Shown: positions 49,634 to 58,909, counted from the stretch's first letter. The stretch: DNA of 64,000 nt from Lutimaribacter_A marinistellae (GCF_042648365.1 NZ_JBHRXI010000002.1:1-64000); one strand, 5' to 3'. Numbers and translations: made by a program. Notes: generated from the sequence alone by a model not told the origin.

Positions 49634-50677
49634 ATGTTTGACAAGCTCCGCCGCTCCGGCCTGATCCTGGCCGCCGCACTGGCAACAACCCCGCAACTCG
49701 GTCTTGCCGAGACGCTGAAGCTGAAACTTCAGACGCATTTCAACCCGTCTCTGTCGGTGATTGGCGAGGCGTCCGAAAACCTCGTCAAGACGATCGAGAG
49801 CATCGCGGGCGATGACATCAAGATACGGTTTTACGAGGCCAACAAACTTGCGCCCACGGTGGATACCTTCGGGGCGGTTCGCGACGGCACGATCGATGCG
49901 GTGATCGGCTGGCCGGGTTACTTTGCGGGTCAGTTGCCTGCCCTGACCGTCTTTGCCGCCATCCCGTTCGGACCCCGCCCCGAAGAGTACATGACCTGGA
50001 TGTACGAGGGCGAAGGTTCGGAACTTGCAAACGAGATCTTCGAGGAGCACGGGGTACATGCCGTTCTGTGCGGCCTCATTCCCAGCGAAGGCGGCGGTTG
50101 GTTCCGCGAGGCCCTGGGTTCGTCCGACGATCTCGTCGGCAAGAAAATCCGCTGGTCGGGAACCGGTGGTCGTGTACTGCAAAAGATGGGCGCCTCGATC
50201 AGCATGGTGCCTGCGGGCGAAATCTTTCCGAACATGGAGCGCGGGGTTCTCGATGCCACCGAGTTCAGCCTTCCCTCGGTCGATCGCAATCTTGGCCTCT
50301 ACAAGATCGCCAAGCATTTCTACGTCCCCGGCTGGCATTCGCCGTATCAGAGCGAGTTCCTGATGGTGAACAAGGACGTCTGGGACGGTGCGTCGGATCG
50401 TCAACGCGCGATGATCGAGGTCGCCTGTCAGGCGAACGTGACCTGGACCTATGCCCGCGGCCTTGGTGAGCAGGCCGAGGCGATGGCCTTCTACGAGCAG
50501 GAAGGCGTGCAGGTTCACGAGTGGAGCAAGGAAGACCTTGCCAAGTTTCGTGAGACCTTCAACCAGTTGATCGAAGAAGAAATCGCTGCCGACGAAAGCT
50601 ATGCCAACGCGTACCGCTCGGTCGCGGATTATGTCGAAAGCCTGCGGGTCTGGACGTCGAAGTCCAGCGTCGACTGA
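49634..50677 (+). CDS. dctP: TRAP transporter substrate-binding protein (DctP), system 3
   Basis: The product is 347 residues from ATG 49634, with GGGAGGA upstream. A signal peptide (MFDKLRRSGLILAAALATTP) is followed by the DctP fold. The ligand-arginine region is DLVGKKIRWSGTGGRVLQKMGA, and the second lobe reads NMERGVLDATEFSLPSVDRNLGLYKIAKHFYVPGWHSPYQSE, which recalls the keto-acid-binding (TakP-like) branch. It is first in the rightward operon, opposite the itaconate-like operon, so it likely binds the same C5-type acid or a precursor. Confidence 0.92.
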   Translation: MFDKLRRSGLILAAALATTPQLGLAETLKLKLQTHFNPSLSVIGEASENLVKTIESIAGDDIKIRFYEANKLAPTVDTFGAVRDGTIDAVIGWPGYFAGQLPALTVFAAIPFGPRPEEYMTWMYEGEGSELANEIFEEHGVHAVLCGLIPSEGGGWFREALGSSDDLVGKKIRWSGTGGRVLQKMGASISMVPAGEIFPNMERGVLDATEFSLPSVDRNLGLYKIAKHFYVPGWHSPYQSEFLMVNKDVWDGASDRQRAMIEVACQANVTWTYARGLGEQAEAMAFYEQEGVQVHEWSKEDLAKFRETFNQLIEEEIAADESYANAYRSVADYVESLRVWTSKSSVD

Positions 50678-50685
50678 GGCCAATC

Positions 50686-51246
50686 ATGCAACATGCCAAT
50701 CAAGACGGCATCGGCACGGACCGCGTATCGCGGTTCGTGCTGGTTGCGGATCAGATTGACCGCTTCAACGTCTTCATCGGACGCTCGGCCTCATGGCTTT
50801 ATGCCATTCTCACGGTTGTCGTGCTGGCGAACGTGACCCTGCGATATGGGTTCAACAGGGGTTCGATCACGATGGAAGAGATCCAGTGGCACCTGATGGC
50901 CGCGGCATTCTTTCTCGGATTTGCCTATGCCTATGCCGAAGATGCGCATGTTCGAGTCGATATTCTTTACGAACGTTTCAGTAAGCGCGGCAAGGCCGGG
51001 GTCGAGCTTGTGTTCACCTTGATCTTCCTGCTGCCGTTTGCAGGTCTGATTGCCTATAACAGTTGGTTCTATTTCCTCGAGTCGTGGGAGTTGAACGAGG
51101 TGTCGCCCGAACCCGGCGGCCTGCCCGCGCGCTATGCAATCAAGTTCCTGATGTTCGTCAGTTTCGTTCTGCTGTTCGTGCAGGGCATCGCCGCGTTGCT
51201 GCGCAGTGTGGCAACCCTGTCTGCACGCGGCTCCCGCGGCGTCTGA
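50686..51246 (+). CDS. dctQ: TRAP transporter small permease (DctQ), system 3
   Basis: The product is 186 residues with four helices, including LRYGFNRGSITMEEIQWHLMAAAFFLGFAYAYAEDAHVRVDILYERFSKR, the DctQ signature. It belongs to the longer-loop type that goes with TakP-like binding proteins. It starts 8 bp after dctP and precedes dctM by 35 bp, where a GGAGG lies. Confidence 0.92.
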   Translation: MQHANQDGIGTDRVSRFVLVADQIDRFNVFIGRSASWLYAILTVVVLANVTLRYGFNRGSITMEEIQWHLMAAAFFLGFAYAYAEDAHVRVDILYERFSKRGKAGVELVFTLIFLLPFAGLIAYNSWFYFLESWELNEVSPEPGGLPARYAIKFLMFVSFVLLFVQGIAALLRSVATLSARGSRGV

Positions 51247-51281
51247 ACGCCGTCCCACCCGCACCTTTCTGGAGGTTTTCG

Positions 51282-52640
51282 ATGGACATCAACACGGTCT
51301 TTGTCCTCGTGATGTTCGCGACATTCATCCTGTGCCTGTTCAGCGGGTACCCGATGGTTTTCGTACTTGGGGGCGTCGCGGTCCTGTTCGCCTTCGCAGG
51401 CGAGATCGCGAACACCTATTTCGACATCTGGCTGGATGCCGATCTGAGTTTTCTCAAGCTTGCCGTGCGGCGGATCTTTTCGACCGTCAGCAGCTACAGC
51501 CTGATCCCGCTGCCTCTTTTCATTTTCATGGGCCTCATGCTCGATCGCTCTGACATCGCGCGCGAGCTTCTGGATGCCATGCAAGAGGCGCTGGTGCGCC
51601 TTCCGGGCGGGCTGGCCATTTCGGTGACCGCGATCGGTGTGGTGCTGGCGGCCAGCACCGGAATCATCGGTGCCTCGGTTGTGCTTCTTGCATCGCTTGC
51701 GCTGCCGTCGATGCTTGAAGCGCGGTACTCAAAAAGCCTTGCGACAGGCGTGGTGGCCGCCTCGGGAACCCTGGGCATTCTGATTCCGCCTTCGATCATG
51801 TTGATCGTGATGGCCGATCAGCTGGCCTTGTCGGTGGGTGATCTGTTCATGGCGGCGCTTTTGCCGGGCCTCGTGCTTGCGGCGCTGTACTTCGTTTTCG
51901 TAATCGCCTTTGCCTTCATCTTCCCGTCGCATGCCCCGCGTGGGGGTGCGCCGGCCAGTGGGCGGGACAGGATTGCGGCAGTGCTGCGAATTCTCAAAGC
52001 GCTCATGCCGCCCGTCCTGCTGATATTCTCGGTTCTGGGCTCGATCTTTTTCGGGATCGCGTCGCCGACCGAGGCCGCGGGCGTCGGCGCCGCAGGTGCA
52101 ACGCTTCTTGCCTGGATCAAGAGGCGGTTGGATTTCGAGACGCTTCGGGATGTCTGCTACAGCACAGCAAAGACGACGGCCTTTATCTTGGGCGCTCTGG
52201 TTGGTGCCACGACATTCGCTGTCGTTCTGCGTGGTCTGGGTGGCGACGAAGTGATCGACCAGACGATCCTTTCGCTGCCTTTTGGGCCCGAGGGGACCGT
52301 TCTGGCCATTCTGGGCATCGTCTTTCTGCTGGGTTTCGTCCTGGACTGGATCGAGATCGCCATGATCGTGCTGCCCCTTGTCGCGTCTTCCGTTGCCGCG
52401 CTTGGGTTCGATCTTGTGTGGTTCGCGATCCTCGTGGCCGTTTGTATGCAAACCTCGTTCCTGACGCCGCCGGTGGGATTTGCACTGTTCTTCGTGAAAT
52501 CCGCTTCGCCGCCCTCGGTGTCGATGATCGACGTCTACAAGGGCGTGGTGCCCTTCGTGCTGTTGCAACTGGTCGGGCTGGCGCTGGTCTTTGCCTTTCC
52601 CGAACTCGCGCTCTGGCTTCCATCGATCGTCTATCAGTGA
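51282..52640 (+). CDS. dctM: TRAP transporter large permease (DctM), system 3
   Basis: The product is 452 residues from ATG 51282, 7 nt after GGAGG; an upstream-extended frame is open but spurious because it runs into dctQ. Motifs are VVLAASTGIIGASVVLLASLALPSML, GVVAASGTLGILIPPSIMLIVMAD and FLTPPVGFALFFVKS. It forms the sodium-driven channel unit. An operator-like region follows before the GMC gene. Confidence 0.93.
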   Translation: MDINTVFVLVMFATFILCLFSGYPMVFVLGGVAVLFAFAGEIANTYFDIWLDADLSFLKLAVRRIFSTVSSYSLIPLPLFIFMGLMLDRSDIARELLDAMQEALVRLPGGLAISVTAIGVVLAASTGIIGASVVLLASLALPSMLEARYSKSLATGVVAASGTLGILIPPSIMLIVMADQLALSVGDLFMAALLPGLVLAALYFVFVIAFAFIFPSHAPRGGAPASGRDRIAAVLRILKALMPPVLLIFSVLGSIFFGIASPTEAAGVGAAGATLLAWIKRRLDFETLRDVCYSTAKTTAFILGALVGATTFAVVLRGLGGDEVIDQTILSLPFGPEGTVLAILGIVFLLGFVLDWIEIAMIVLPLVASSVAALGFDLVWFAILVAVCMQTSFLTPPVGFALFFVKSASPPSVSMIDVYKGVVPFVLLQLVGLALVFAFPELALWLPSIVYQ

Positions 52641-52686
52641 TGGGGCCGCTTCGACAGCGTTGGTCGCGCAAGGAACAGAGCAACAG

Positions 52687-52721
52687 ATCACATATGCAAT
52701 TTCGACTTCTACATTTGCGAT
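52687..52721. promoter_or_regulatory. Tandem ATATGCAAT/ATTTGCGAT boxes, 21 bp apart, before the GMC gene
   Basis: ATCACATATGCAAT (52687-52700) contains ATATGCAAT at 52692-52700. A second box ATTTGCGAT at 52713-52721 begins exactly 21 bp later, the same spacing as at 49288 and 49309. It lies in the 264-bp gap between dctM and the GMC oxidoreductase, suggesting a second regulated promoter there. Confidence 0.6.
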
Positions 52722-52904
52722 ACACGTTGATTGGCCGCTCGGAAGAAGGTCAAATCACCGGTATCGGAGGAAAACAGTCCGGCGGAACTTCCGGGCTGCG
52801 AGGAGGATACGAGGACAGATCCGGGAGGCCCCGCACAACGGGTCCAGTCGGAATCGCACCATGACTCGCACCACCACAGACTGACCCAATCACTCGGGAA
52901 CGAC

Positions 52905-54506
52905 ATGTACGACTATATCATCATAGGTGCCGGTTCGGCCGGTTGCGTCCTTGCGGCCAGATTGTCCGAAGATCCGGCCAAGCGGGTTCTTTTGCTTGAG
53001 GCCGGACCGAAAGACACGAACCCCTGGATCAATATCCCGGCAGGTGTCGTGTACCTGTTCGGCGATCCCAAGGTGAACTGGCGCTACATGACAGAGCCGG
53101 AGCCCGAGCTGAACGGCCGCCGGATCTATTGGCCGAAAGGCAAGACCCTTGGTGGCAGCAGCGCGATCAACGGTCTGGCATACATTCGCGGTCATGCCAT
53201 GGATTACGACCGTTGGCGGCAATCGGGAAATTCCGGTTGGGGGTATGATGACGTCCTGCCCTATTTCCTGAAGTCGGAGCGCAACAACGACATTGCGGAT
53301 GACTGGCATGGAAAGGACGGCGAGCTTGGCGTGTCCAGCCCAGGCTACATCCATCCAAGCAGTCACAAGTTTCTTGATGCGGCGGTTGCGACGGGCGTTC
53401 CGCGTACCTCGGATTTCAACGGGGCGCAGCAAGAAGGTGCCGGTTTCATCCAGTTCACCATGGAAAAGGGGTCGCGCCAGTCGACGGCAAAGGCCTTCCT
53501 GCGACCTACCCAGAAGCGGCCCAATCTGCAGATCGAGACCGGCGCATATGCGCAGGAGCTCTTGTTCGAAGGTGACCGCTGCACCGGGCTGCGGTATTGG
53601 CAGAACGGCTCGGTCAAGACCGCCAAAGCCGCCGTCGAAGTCATCATGAGCGCAGGTACAATTGCGTCGCCGCAATTGTTGCAACTGTCTGGAATTGGCC
53701 CGGGCGAGGTGCTGCAACAACAGGGTGTCACGGTGCGCCGTGATCTGCCCGGCGTCGGGCGGAACCTGCAGGACCATATGTATGTGCATTACCTTGCCAA
53801 CACGGTACCGTCGGGATCCCTGAACAAGGAGATCCGAGCGCCGCGGGCTTACTGGCACGGGATGAAATACCTGGCGACGGGCAAGGGTGTTCTGACACTC
53901 GCCGCATCGCAGGTCTATGCATTCGTCAAGGGGCTGGAAGGGGCTGAACACCCTGATCTGCAGATTGCGTTCCGTCCGTTCAGCACGATCGTTCCGCAAG
54001 GCAAGATGGAATGGGCTGCCGACCCCGTTCCGGCCGTTACGGGATCGGTCTGTTTCCTGAGGCCGAACTCGCGGGGCGAGGTTCTGATCGGTTCGCCGGA
54101 CCCGAAACAGGCGCCGCGCATCTTTGCCAACTACTATTCCGACCCGCGCGACCAGGCAGCGATGATCGCCGGTGTGCGAAAGATACGCGACATCTTCAAC
54201 GCGGCACCCATGCAGGACGTTTTCCTCAACGAGCGTGTGCCCGGTGCGGAGTGCCGGGAAGACGAGGACATAGACGCGTTCATCCGGGCCAACGGACAGT
54301 CGATGTACCACCCCGTTGGTACCTGCAAGATGGGCAGCGACGAGATGAGCGTTGTCGATGAAAGGCTGCGCGTACGCGGCATTGACGGGCTGCGGGTCGT
54401 CGATGCCTCGATCATGCCGACCATCGTGTCCGGCAACACCAACGCTCCGACGATCATGGTGGCCGAAAAGGCCGCTGACATGATCCGCCAGGATGCAAAG
54501 AACTGA
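52905..54506 (+). CDS. GMC-family FAD-dependent alcohol dehydrogenase/oxidase
   Basis: The product is 533 residues from ATG 52905, where the FAD-binding sequence starts (MYDYIIIGAGSAGCVLAARLSEDPAKRVLLLEAGP). GMC signatures are KGKTLGGSSAINGLAYIRG and GTIASPQLLQLSGIGP. The active-site His is in MYHPVGTCKMG and the Asn in VVDASIMPTIVSGNTNAPT. It resembles choline dehydrogenase/BetA-type enzymes and long-chain or polyol dehydrogenases. It would oxidise an alcohol to an aldehyde for the adjacent aldehyde dehydrogenase. If it acts as an oxidase it would release peroxide, which fits the downstream catalase. Confidence 0.9.
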   Translation: MYDYIIIGAGSAGCVLAARLSEDPAKRVLLLEAGPKDTNPWINIPAGVVYLFGDPKVNWRYMTEPEPELNGRRIYWPKGKTLGGSSAINGLAYIRGHAMDYDRWRQSGNSGWGYDDVLPYFLKSERNNDIADDWHGKDGELGVSSPGYIHPSSHKFLDAAVATGVPRTSDFNGAQQEGAGFIQFTMEKGSRQSTAKAFLRPTQKRPNLQIETGAYAQELLFEGDRCTGLRYWQNGSVKTAKAAVEVIMSAGTIASPQLLQLSGIGPGEVLQQQGVTVRRDLPGVGRNLQDHMYVHYLANTVPSGSLNKEIRAPRAYWHGMKYLATGKGVLTLAASQVYAFVKGLEGAEHPDLQIAFRPFSTIVPQGKMEWAADPVPAVTGSVCFLRPNSRGEVLIGSPDPKQAPRIFANYYSDPRDQAAMIAGVRKIRDIFNAAPMQDVFLNERVPGAECREDEDIDAFIRANGQSMYHPVGTCKMGSDEMSVVDERLRVRGIDGLRVVDASIMPTIVSGNTNAPTIMVAEKAADMIRQDAKN

Positions 54507-54523
54507 CCGCGAAGGGGTAAGTG

Positions 54524-55951
54524 ATGACAAAAACCTGGAACCATTTCATCGATGGAAAGACGGTTGAAGCCGAGACCTATTTTTCAGCCAATACCCCCTG
54601 CACAGGTCAGGCGGGCGCACAGGTCGCCAGCGGAACGGCAGCGGATGTCGATGCCGCCGTCAAGGCCGCCGAGCGTGCCTTGCCCGCCTGGCGCGACTGT
54701 CGCCCGATCGAGCGGGGCCGCATTCTGACGGCGATTGCCGCAGCCATCCGTGCCCGATTGGACGATTTCGCGGCCATCGAGAGAGCCGAAGGCGGCAAGC
54801 CGTTGTGGCAGGCGAAGTTCGAGATCGAGATCGCCGCGCAGTATTTCGAGTTCTATGGCGGGTTGGTGAACCTCTACCAGGGTGAAACGATCGGTCTGGG
54901 GGCGGGCTATCACTCTTACACGCGACGTGAGCCGTTCGGTGTGGTTGGGGTCATCACCCCGTGGAACGCGCCCGTCAACCAGGCCGCACGCGGCATCGCG
55001 CCGGCCTTGGCTGCTGGCAATACCGTGGTTTCGAAGCCGTCGGAATTCACCTCGGGGACGACGGTTCTGCTGGCGCAGGTGGCAGCGGAATGCGGACTTG
55101 CTCCCGGCGTTCTCAACATCGTTTTGGGCGAAGGGGCCACGGTAGGGGCGGCGATCACCGAACACCCCGGTATCCGCAAGATGGCCTTTACCGGTTCTAT
55201 CCGCGCCGCGCGCGAGATTGGCAAGGTCGCGGCGCACCGGATCATCCCGCTTACGTTGGAGCTGGGCGGCAAGTCACCGAACATTGTTTTCGATGACGCC
55301 GATTTCGAAGAGGCCGTTGGCGGTGCGGTCAAGGCTTTCGTGGTAAATGCCGGCCAGATCTGCCTGGCAGGGACGCGGCTTCTGGTTCAGAAGTCGATTG
55401 CGGACCGCTTCGTGAATGCCTTGGTCGAACAGCTGAAAAAGGTCGAGGTTGGGCCGGGTGATAATGCGCTTGTCGGTTCAATTACGACAAAGGCGCAGTA
55501 CGAGCGCGTGCAGGAGTTTTTTGACATTGCGCGCGACGAGGGTGCCAAGGCTGTATTGGGTGGCGCCGCAGAGCGGCGCGAGGAATGGGGCGAGGGCTGG
55601 TTTTTGCCGCTGACGGTCTACACCGACGTGACCAACGATATGAGAATTGCACGCGAGGAGATTTTCGGGCCGGTCCTGACGGTCATTCCGTTCGAAGACG
55701 AAGCAGATGCCATCCGTATCGCCAACGACACCGACTATGGTTTGGCCGCCGGAATCTGGACCCAGAACCTTGGCCGGGCGCATCGTGTGGCAGCCGCCGT
55801 CGAGGCGGGGCAGATCTATGTCAACGAGTACTCGGCCGGCGGGGTCGAAACACCCTTGGGCGGCTTCAAGCAGAGCGGGTACGGCCATGAAAAGGGCATC
55901 GAGGCCCTGCACCATTACACGCAGTTGAAATGCGTCACGATCAAGCTGTGA
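54524..55951 (+). CDS. NAD(P)-dependent aldehyde dehydrogenase
   Basis: The product is 475 residues from ATG 54524, with GAAGGGG upstream. Motifs are VITPWNAPVNQAARGIAPALAAGNTVVSKPSEFT, catalytic Glu in LTLELGGKSPNIVF, catalytic Cys in NAGQICLAGTRLLV, and EEIFGPVLTVIPF. It oxidises an aldehyde to the acid, most likely the product of the GMC enzyme 17 bp upstream. The Ala and Leu around Cys are not diagnostic of a substrate. Confidence 0.93.
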   Translation: MTKTWNHFIDGKTVEAETYFSANTPCTGQAGAQVASGTAADVDAAVKAAERALPAWRDCRPIERGRILTAIAAAIRARLDDFAAIERAEGGKPLWQAKFEIEIAAQYFEFYGGLVNLYQGETIGLGAGYHSYTRREPFGVVGVITPWNAPVNQAARGIAPALAAGNTVVSKPSEFTSGTTVLLAQVAAECGLAPGVLNIVLGEGATVGAAITEHPGIRKMAFTGSIRAAREIGKVAAHRIIPLTLELGGKSPNIVFDDADFEEAVGGAVKAFVVNAGQICLAGTRLLVQKSIADRFVNALVEQLKKVEVGPGDNALVGSITTKAQYERVQEFFDIARDEGAKAVLGGAAERREEWGEGWFLPLTVYTDVTNDMRIAREEIFGPVLTVIPFEDEADAIRIANDTDYGLAAGIWTQNLGRAHRVAAAVEAGQIYVNEYSAGGVETPLGGFKQSGYGHEKGIEALHHYTQLKCVTIKL

Positions 55952-56067
55952 TCGCGAGCACCTGATCCACGGCTGTCGGAATTTCATTTTCCCGATCCGG
56001 GCTATCCGGAACGGGGCGAATCCGCTCGGCCAACGCAAAGGATTTCATCGTCACAGGAGGAAAAGCG

Positions 56068-57132
56068 ATGACCGGACAATTCAGGGTGAAGGCAGCAGGA
56101 GGCGCACTGTTGGTGTCGCTATGGGCTGGCGGCGCGATGGCGGCCGAAGACTGCGCACCGGCAGATGGTGCGCGGTTCGTATGCGGGGTGAACAACGTCG
56201 AGGATCTGGTTCTGCTTCCCGGCGGTAACACCGTGATTGGCAGCGACCTAAGCGGTCATGGTCACCAGGGACATTTCTGGTTGTTCGACGTGACAGGATC
56301 TGTCCGGGCCATCGACCCTTCGGAGATCGTAATCGGTAGCGGAGACGGCGATGCAAGTTGTCCCGGTGCGCCGGACTGGTCGATCTTTGAGCCTCACGGG
56401 TTGAGTTTCGAGCCGCATGGTGATGGCGGACGCTTGATTGCCACAAATCACGGTGGGCGCGAAAGCCTCGAGATCTTCGAAGTGGCGATGAAAGGCGATA
56501 CGCCCGAACTGACGTGGACCGGTTGCATTCCCGCGCCCGAGGATCAGTGGCCTGATGATCTATGGGTTCTGCCCGACGGACGGATGGTGGTCACCAGCCT
56601 GTGGGATCCGCGTGACGAGGGCCGTTTCGAGAAACTGATGAAGGGTGAGCCCGTCGGCGGGCTGACGACCTGGAGTGCCAATGAAGGTTGGAAGGTCATT
56701 CCCGGCACCGAGGGCTTGTCGGGCCCCAATGGGGTCGTTGCAACACCGGACGGCAAGGATGTCTATGTCGCGGCATGGTCGGGCCAGCAGCTGGTGCATA
56801 TCCATATGGATGAAACGCCCGCCATCGAGACGATCGATGTCGGCTATCCGGTCGACAACCTTAACTGGTCGGCCGATGGCAAAACGATCCTGATGGGTGG
56901 GATCACCGCCAGTGTCGCCGACGCCTTTGCCTGTTTTGTTTCGGACAATGTGAATTGCCCCGAACTTGGGCTGCGCATCGACCGCTTTGATCCTGTCACG
57001 GGACAAATCACGGAAGTCGTTGCGGGCGGCATTTACGGTCAGCTTGGCGCCGCCACCGGCGGGATCGAAGTCGGTGACGAAATCTGGGTCGGCACCTTCC
57101 GGGGGGACCGTATCGCGATCTTTGAGCGGTAG
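56068..57132 (+). CDS. Secreted SMP-30/gluconolactonase-like beta-propeller protein
   Basis: The product is 354 residues with a signal peptide (KAAGGALLVSLWAGGAMA, cleavage before AEDCAPADG). Repeated strands with NNVEDLVLLPGGNTVIGSDLSG, IFEPHGLSFEPHGDGGRLIATNHGG, GLSGPNGVVATPDGKDVYVAAWSG and GYPVDNLNWSADGKTILMGG are the blades of a six-bladed propeller of the SMP-30/paraoxonase type. The EPHG, PNG and DN residues would bind calcium. Three or more Cys are likely oxidised. It may be a periplasmic lactonase or binding protein for the compound oxidised by the GMC enzyme. It is preceded by AGGAGGAAA. Confidence 0.8.
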   Translation: MTGQFRVKAAGGALLVSLWAGGAMAAEDCAPADGARFVCGVNNVEDLVLLPGGNTVIGSDLSGHGHQGHFWLFDVTGSVRAIDPSEIVIGSGDGDASCPGAPDWSIFEPHGLSFEPHGDGGRLIATNHGGRESLEIFEVAMKGDTPELTWTGCIPAPEDQWPDDLWVLPDGRMVVTSLWDPRDEGRFEKLMKGEPVGGLTTWSANEGWKVIPGTEGLSGPNGVVATPDGKDVYVAAWSGQQLVHIHMDETPAIETIDVGYPVDNLNWSADGKTILMGGITASVADAFACFVSDNVNCPELGLRIDRFDPVTGQITEVVAGGIYGQLGAATGGIEVGDEIWVGTFRGDRIAIFER

Positions 57133-57372
57133 TCTCCGGTTTTCGTTCAGCCTTTCGCTATAGCTGCGCAAGGAACGTTTTGAGCGACTGGAAACAAGCC
57201 GAAATCTTTGGATGCCGCGCATGGCGCAGATGTCATGCGCGGCCAAGGTGGCGGGCCTTGGGATTGCATGGCCCGCGCCGACGCCATGGCTGGGCAACAG
57301 ATCTCGCAGAAGGTCCGGAACCTGCGCCCGGCGGGGCCGTTACCTCACCAGCGACTTGGAAAGAGGCCCATT

Positions 57373-58902
57373 ATGACCAGTAACAAATCCGTTCCGCCCA
57401 CCACTACCGATGCCGGCATCCGCGTGGAAAGCGATGAGCATTCGCTGACCGTCGGTCCAGATGGTCCGATCGTTCTGAACGATCACTATCTTCTTGAGCA
57501 GATGGCGAATTTCAATCGCGAGCGTATCCCCGAGCGGCAACCCCACGCCAAGGGCTCTGGTGCGTTCGGCCGGTTCGAGACGACGCAGGATGTGTCGCGC
57601 TATACCAAGGCCGCGATCTTTCAGCCCGGCGCATCGTGCGACGTGGCGATGCGGTTTTCGACTGTGGCGGGCGAACGCGGCAGCCCAGATACCTGGCGCG
57701 ACCCGCGCGGATTTTCAGTCAAGATGTACACCGAAGAGGGCAATTTCGACATGGTGGGCAACAACACGCCCATCTTTTTCATCCGCGACCCGATGAAGTT
57801 CCAGCATTTCATCCGCAGCCAGAAGCGCCGCGCCGATAACGGGCTTCGCGATCACGACATGCAGTGGGATTTCTGGACGCTTTCGCCGGAAAGCGCGCAC
57901 CAGGTGGCGTACCTGATGGGCGATCGTGGAATTCCGCGGACGTGGCGCGAGATGAACGGTTATTCCAGCCATACCTACTCTCTCATCAATGCCGAGGGCG
58001 AACGGTTTTGGGTCAAGTTCCACTTCCATACTGATCTGGGCGATGGCAACGCGCATTTCACACAGGAAGAGGCCGACAAGATGGCCGGCCAGGACAGTGA
58101 CTATCATCGTCGCGACCTGTTCAACGCCATTGCTGACGGGGATTTTCCCAGTTGGACGCTGAAATGGCAGGTCATGCCATATGAGGACGCCAAGACCTAT
58201 CGCATCAACCCGTTCGACCTGACCAAGACCTGGCCCCATGCCGATTACCCGCTGATCGAGGTCGGAAAGCTGACACTCGACCGCAATCCGACCGATTTCC
58301 ATACCGAGATCGAACAGCTTGCGTTCGAGCCGAACAACATGGTGCCGGGTGTGGGTTTGTCGCCCGACAAGATGCTGATGGCGCGCGGGTTTTCTTATGC
58401 CGACGCGCATCGCGCGCGGCTTGGCGTGAATTACAAGGAAATTCCCGTCAACAGCCCCAAAGCGCCGGTGCACAGCTATAGCAAGGACGGAAAGGGTCGC
58501 ATCGGTAATAGTGTCGATCCGGTCTACGCGCCCAATTCCTATGGCGGCCCGGCGGCCCAGCCGGACCCTGCAGGTGAAGCGGGACGCTGGTTTGCCGATG
58601 GCGACATGGTGCGGCAGGCCTATACCAAGCGCCCCGATGACGACGACTGGAGCCAGGCGCGCGCGCTGGTGCGTGACGTGATGGACGAACCCGCCCGCGA
58701 TCGGTTGGTGTCGAACGTGGTCGGGCACCTGTGCGACGGGGTCAGCGAGAAGATCCTGCAACGCGCATTCGACTACTGGCGCAAAATCGACACGGAGACC
58801 GGCGATCGGATAGAATCCGGGGTACGCGAGAAACTGGGCGGTGCTTCTGACGCGCCGGGCCTCGCCTCGGCCGAGAGCATCCCGCGCGAAGCCGCCGAAT
58901 GA
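57373..58902 (+). CDS. Monofunctional heme catalase
   Basis: The product is 509 residues from ATG 57373, with AAAGAGG upstream; an open upstream extension is not homologous. Catalytic H58 is in RERIPERQPHAKGSGAFG. The distal Asn lies in MVGNNTPIFFIRD, and the heme-ligand Tyr in MLMARGFSYADAHRARLG. The length matches small-subunit clade 3 enzymes with a modest C-terminal tail. It decomposes peroxide, perhaps produced by the GMC oxidoreductase upstream. A strong hairpin ends the unit. Confidence 0.95.
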   Translation: MTSNKSVPPTTTDAGIRVESDEHSLTVGPDGPIVLNDHYLLEQMANFNRERIPERQPHAKGSGAFGRFETTQDVSRYTKAAIFQPGASCDVAMRFSTVAGERGSPDTWRDPRGFSVKMYTEEGNFDMVGNNTPIFFIRDPMKFQHFIRSQKRRADNGLRDHDMQWDFWTLSPESAHQVAYLMGDRGIPRTWREMNGYSSHTYSLINAEGERFWVKFHFHTDLGDGNAHFTQEEADKMAGQDSDYHRRDLFNAIADGDFPSWTLKWQVMPYEDAKTYRINPFDLTKTWPHADYPLIEVGKLTLDRNPTDFHTEIEQLAFEPNNMVPGVGLSPDKMLMARGFSYADAHRARLGVNYKEIPVNSPKAPVHSYSKDGKGRIGNSVDPVYAPNSYGGPAAQPDPAGEAGRWFADGDMVRQAYTKRPDDDDWSQARALVRDVMDEPARDRLVSNVVGHLCDGVSEKILQRAFDYWRKIDTETGDRIESGVREKLGGASDAPGLASAESIPREAAE

Positions 58903-58909
58903 TCAATCG

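Noticed and set aside
52890..54530. 546-residue minus-strand frame opposite the GMC gene
   Set aside because: It is the mirror of a strongly conserved FAD enzyme and has no domain of its own or ribosome binding site.
57373..57570. Unusual QPH before the catalytic His of catalase as a possible inactivating change
   Set aside because: ERQPHAKG-type variants are, as far as I recall, seen in active bacterial catalases, and all other key residues are present.
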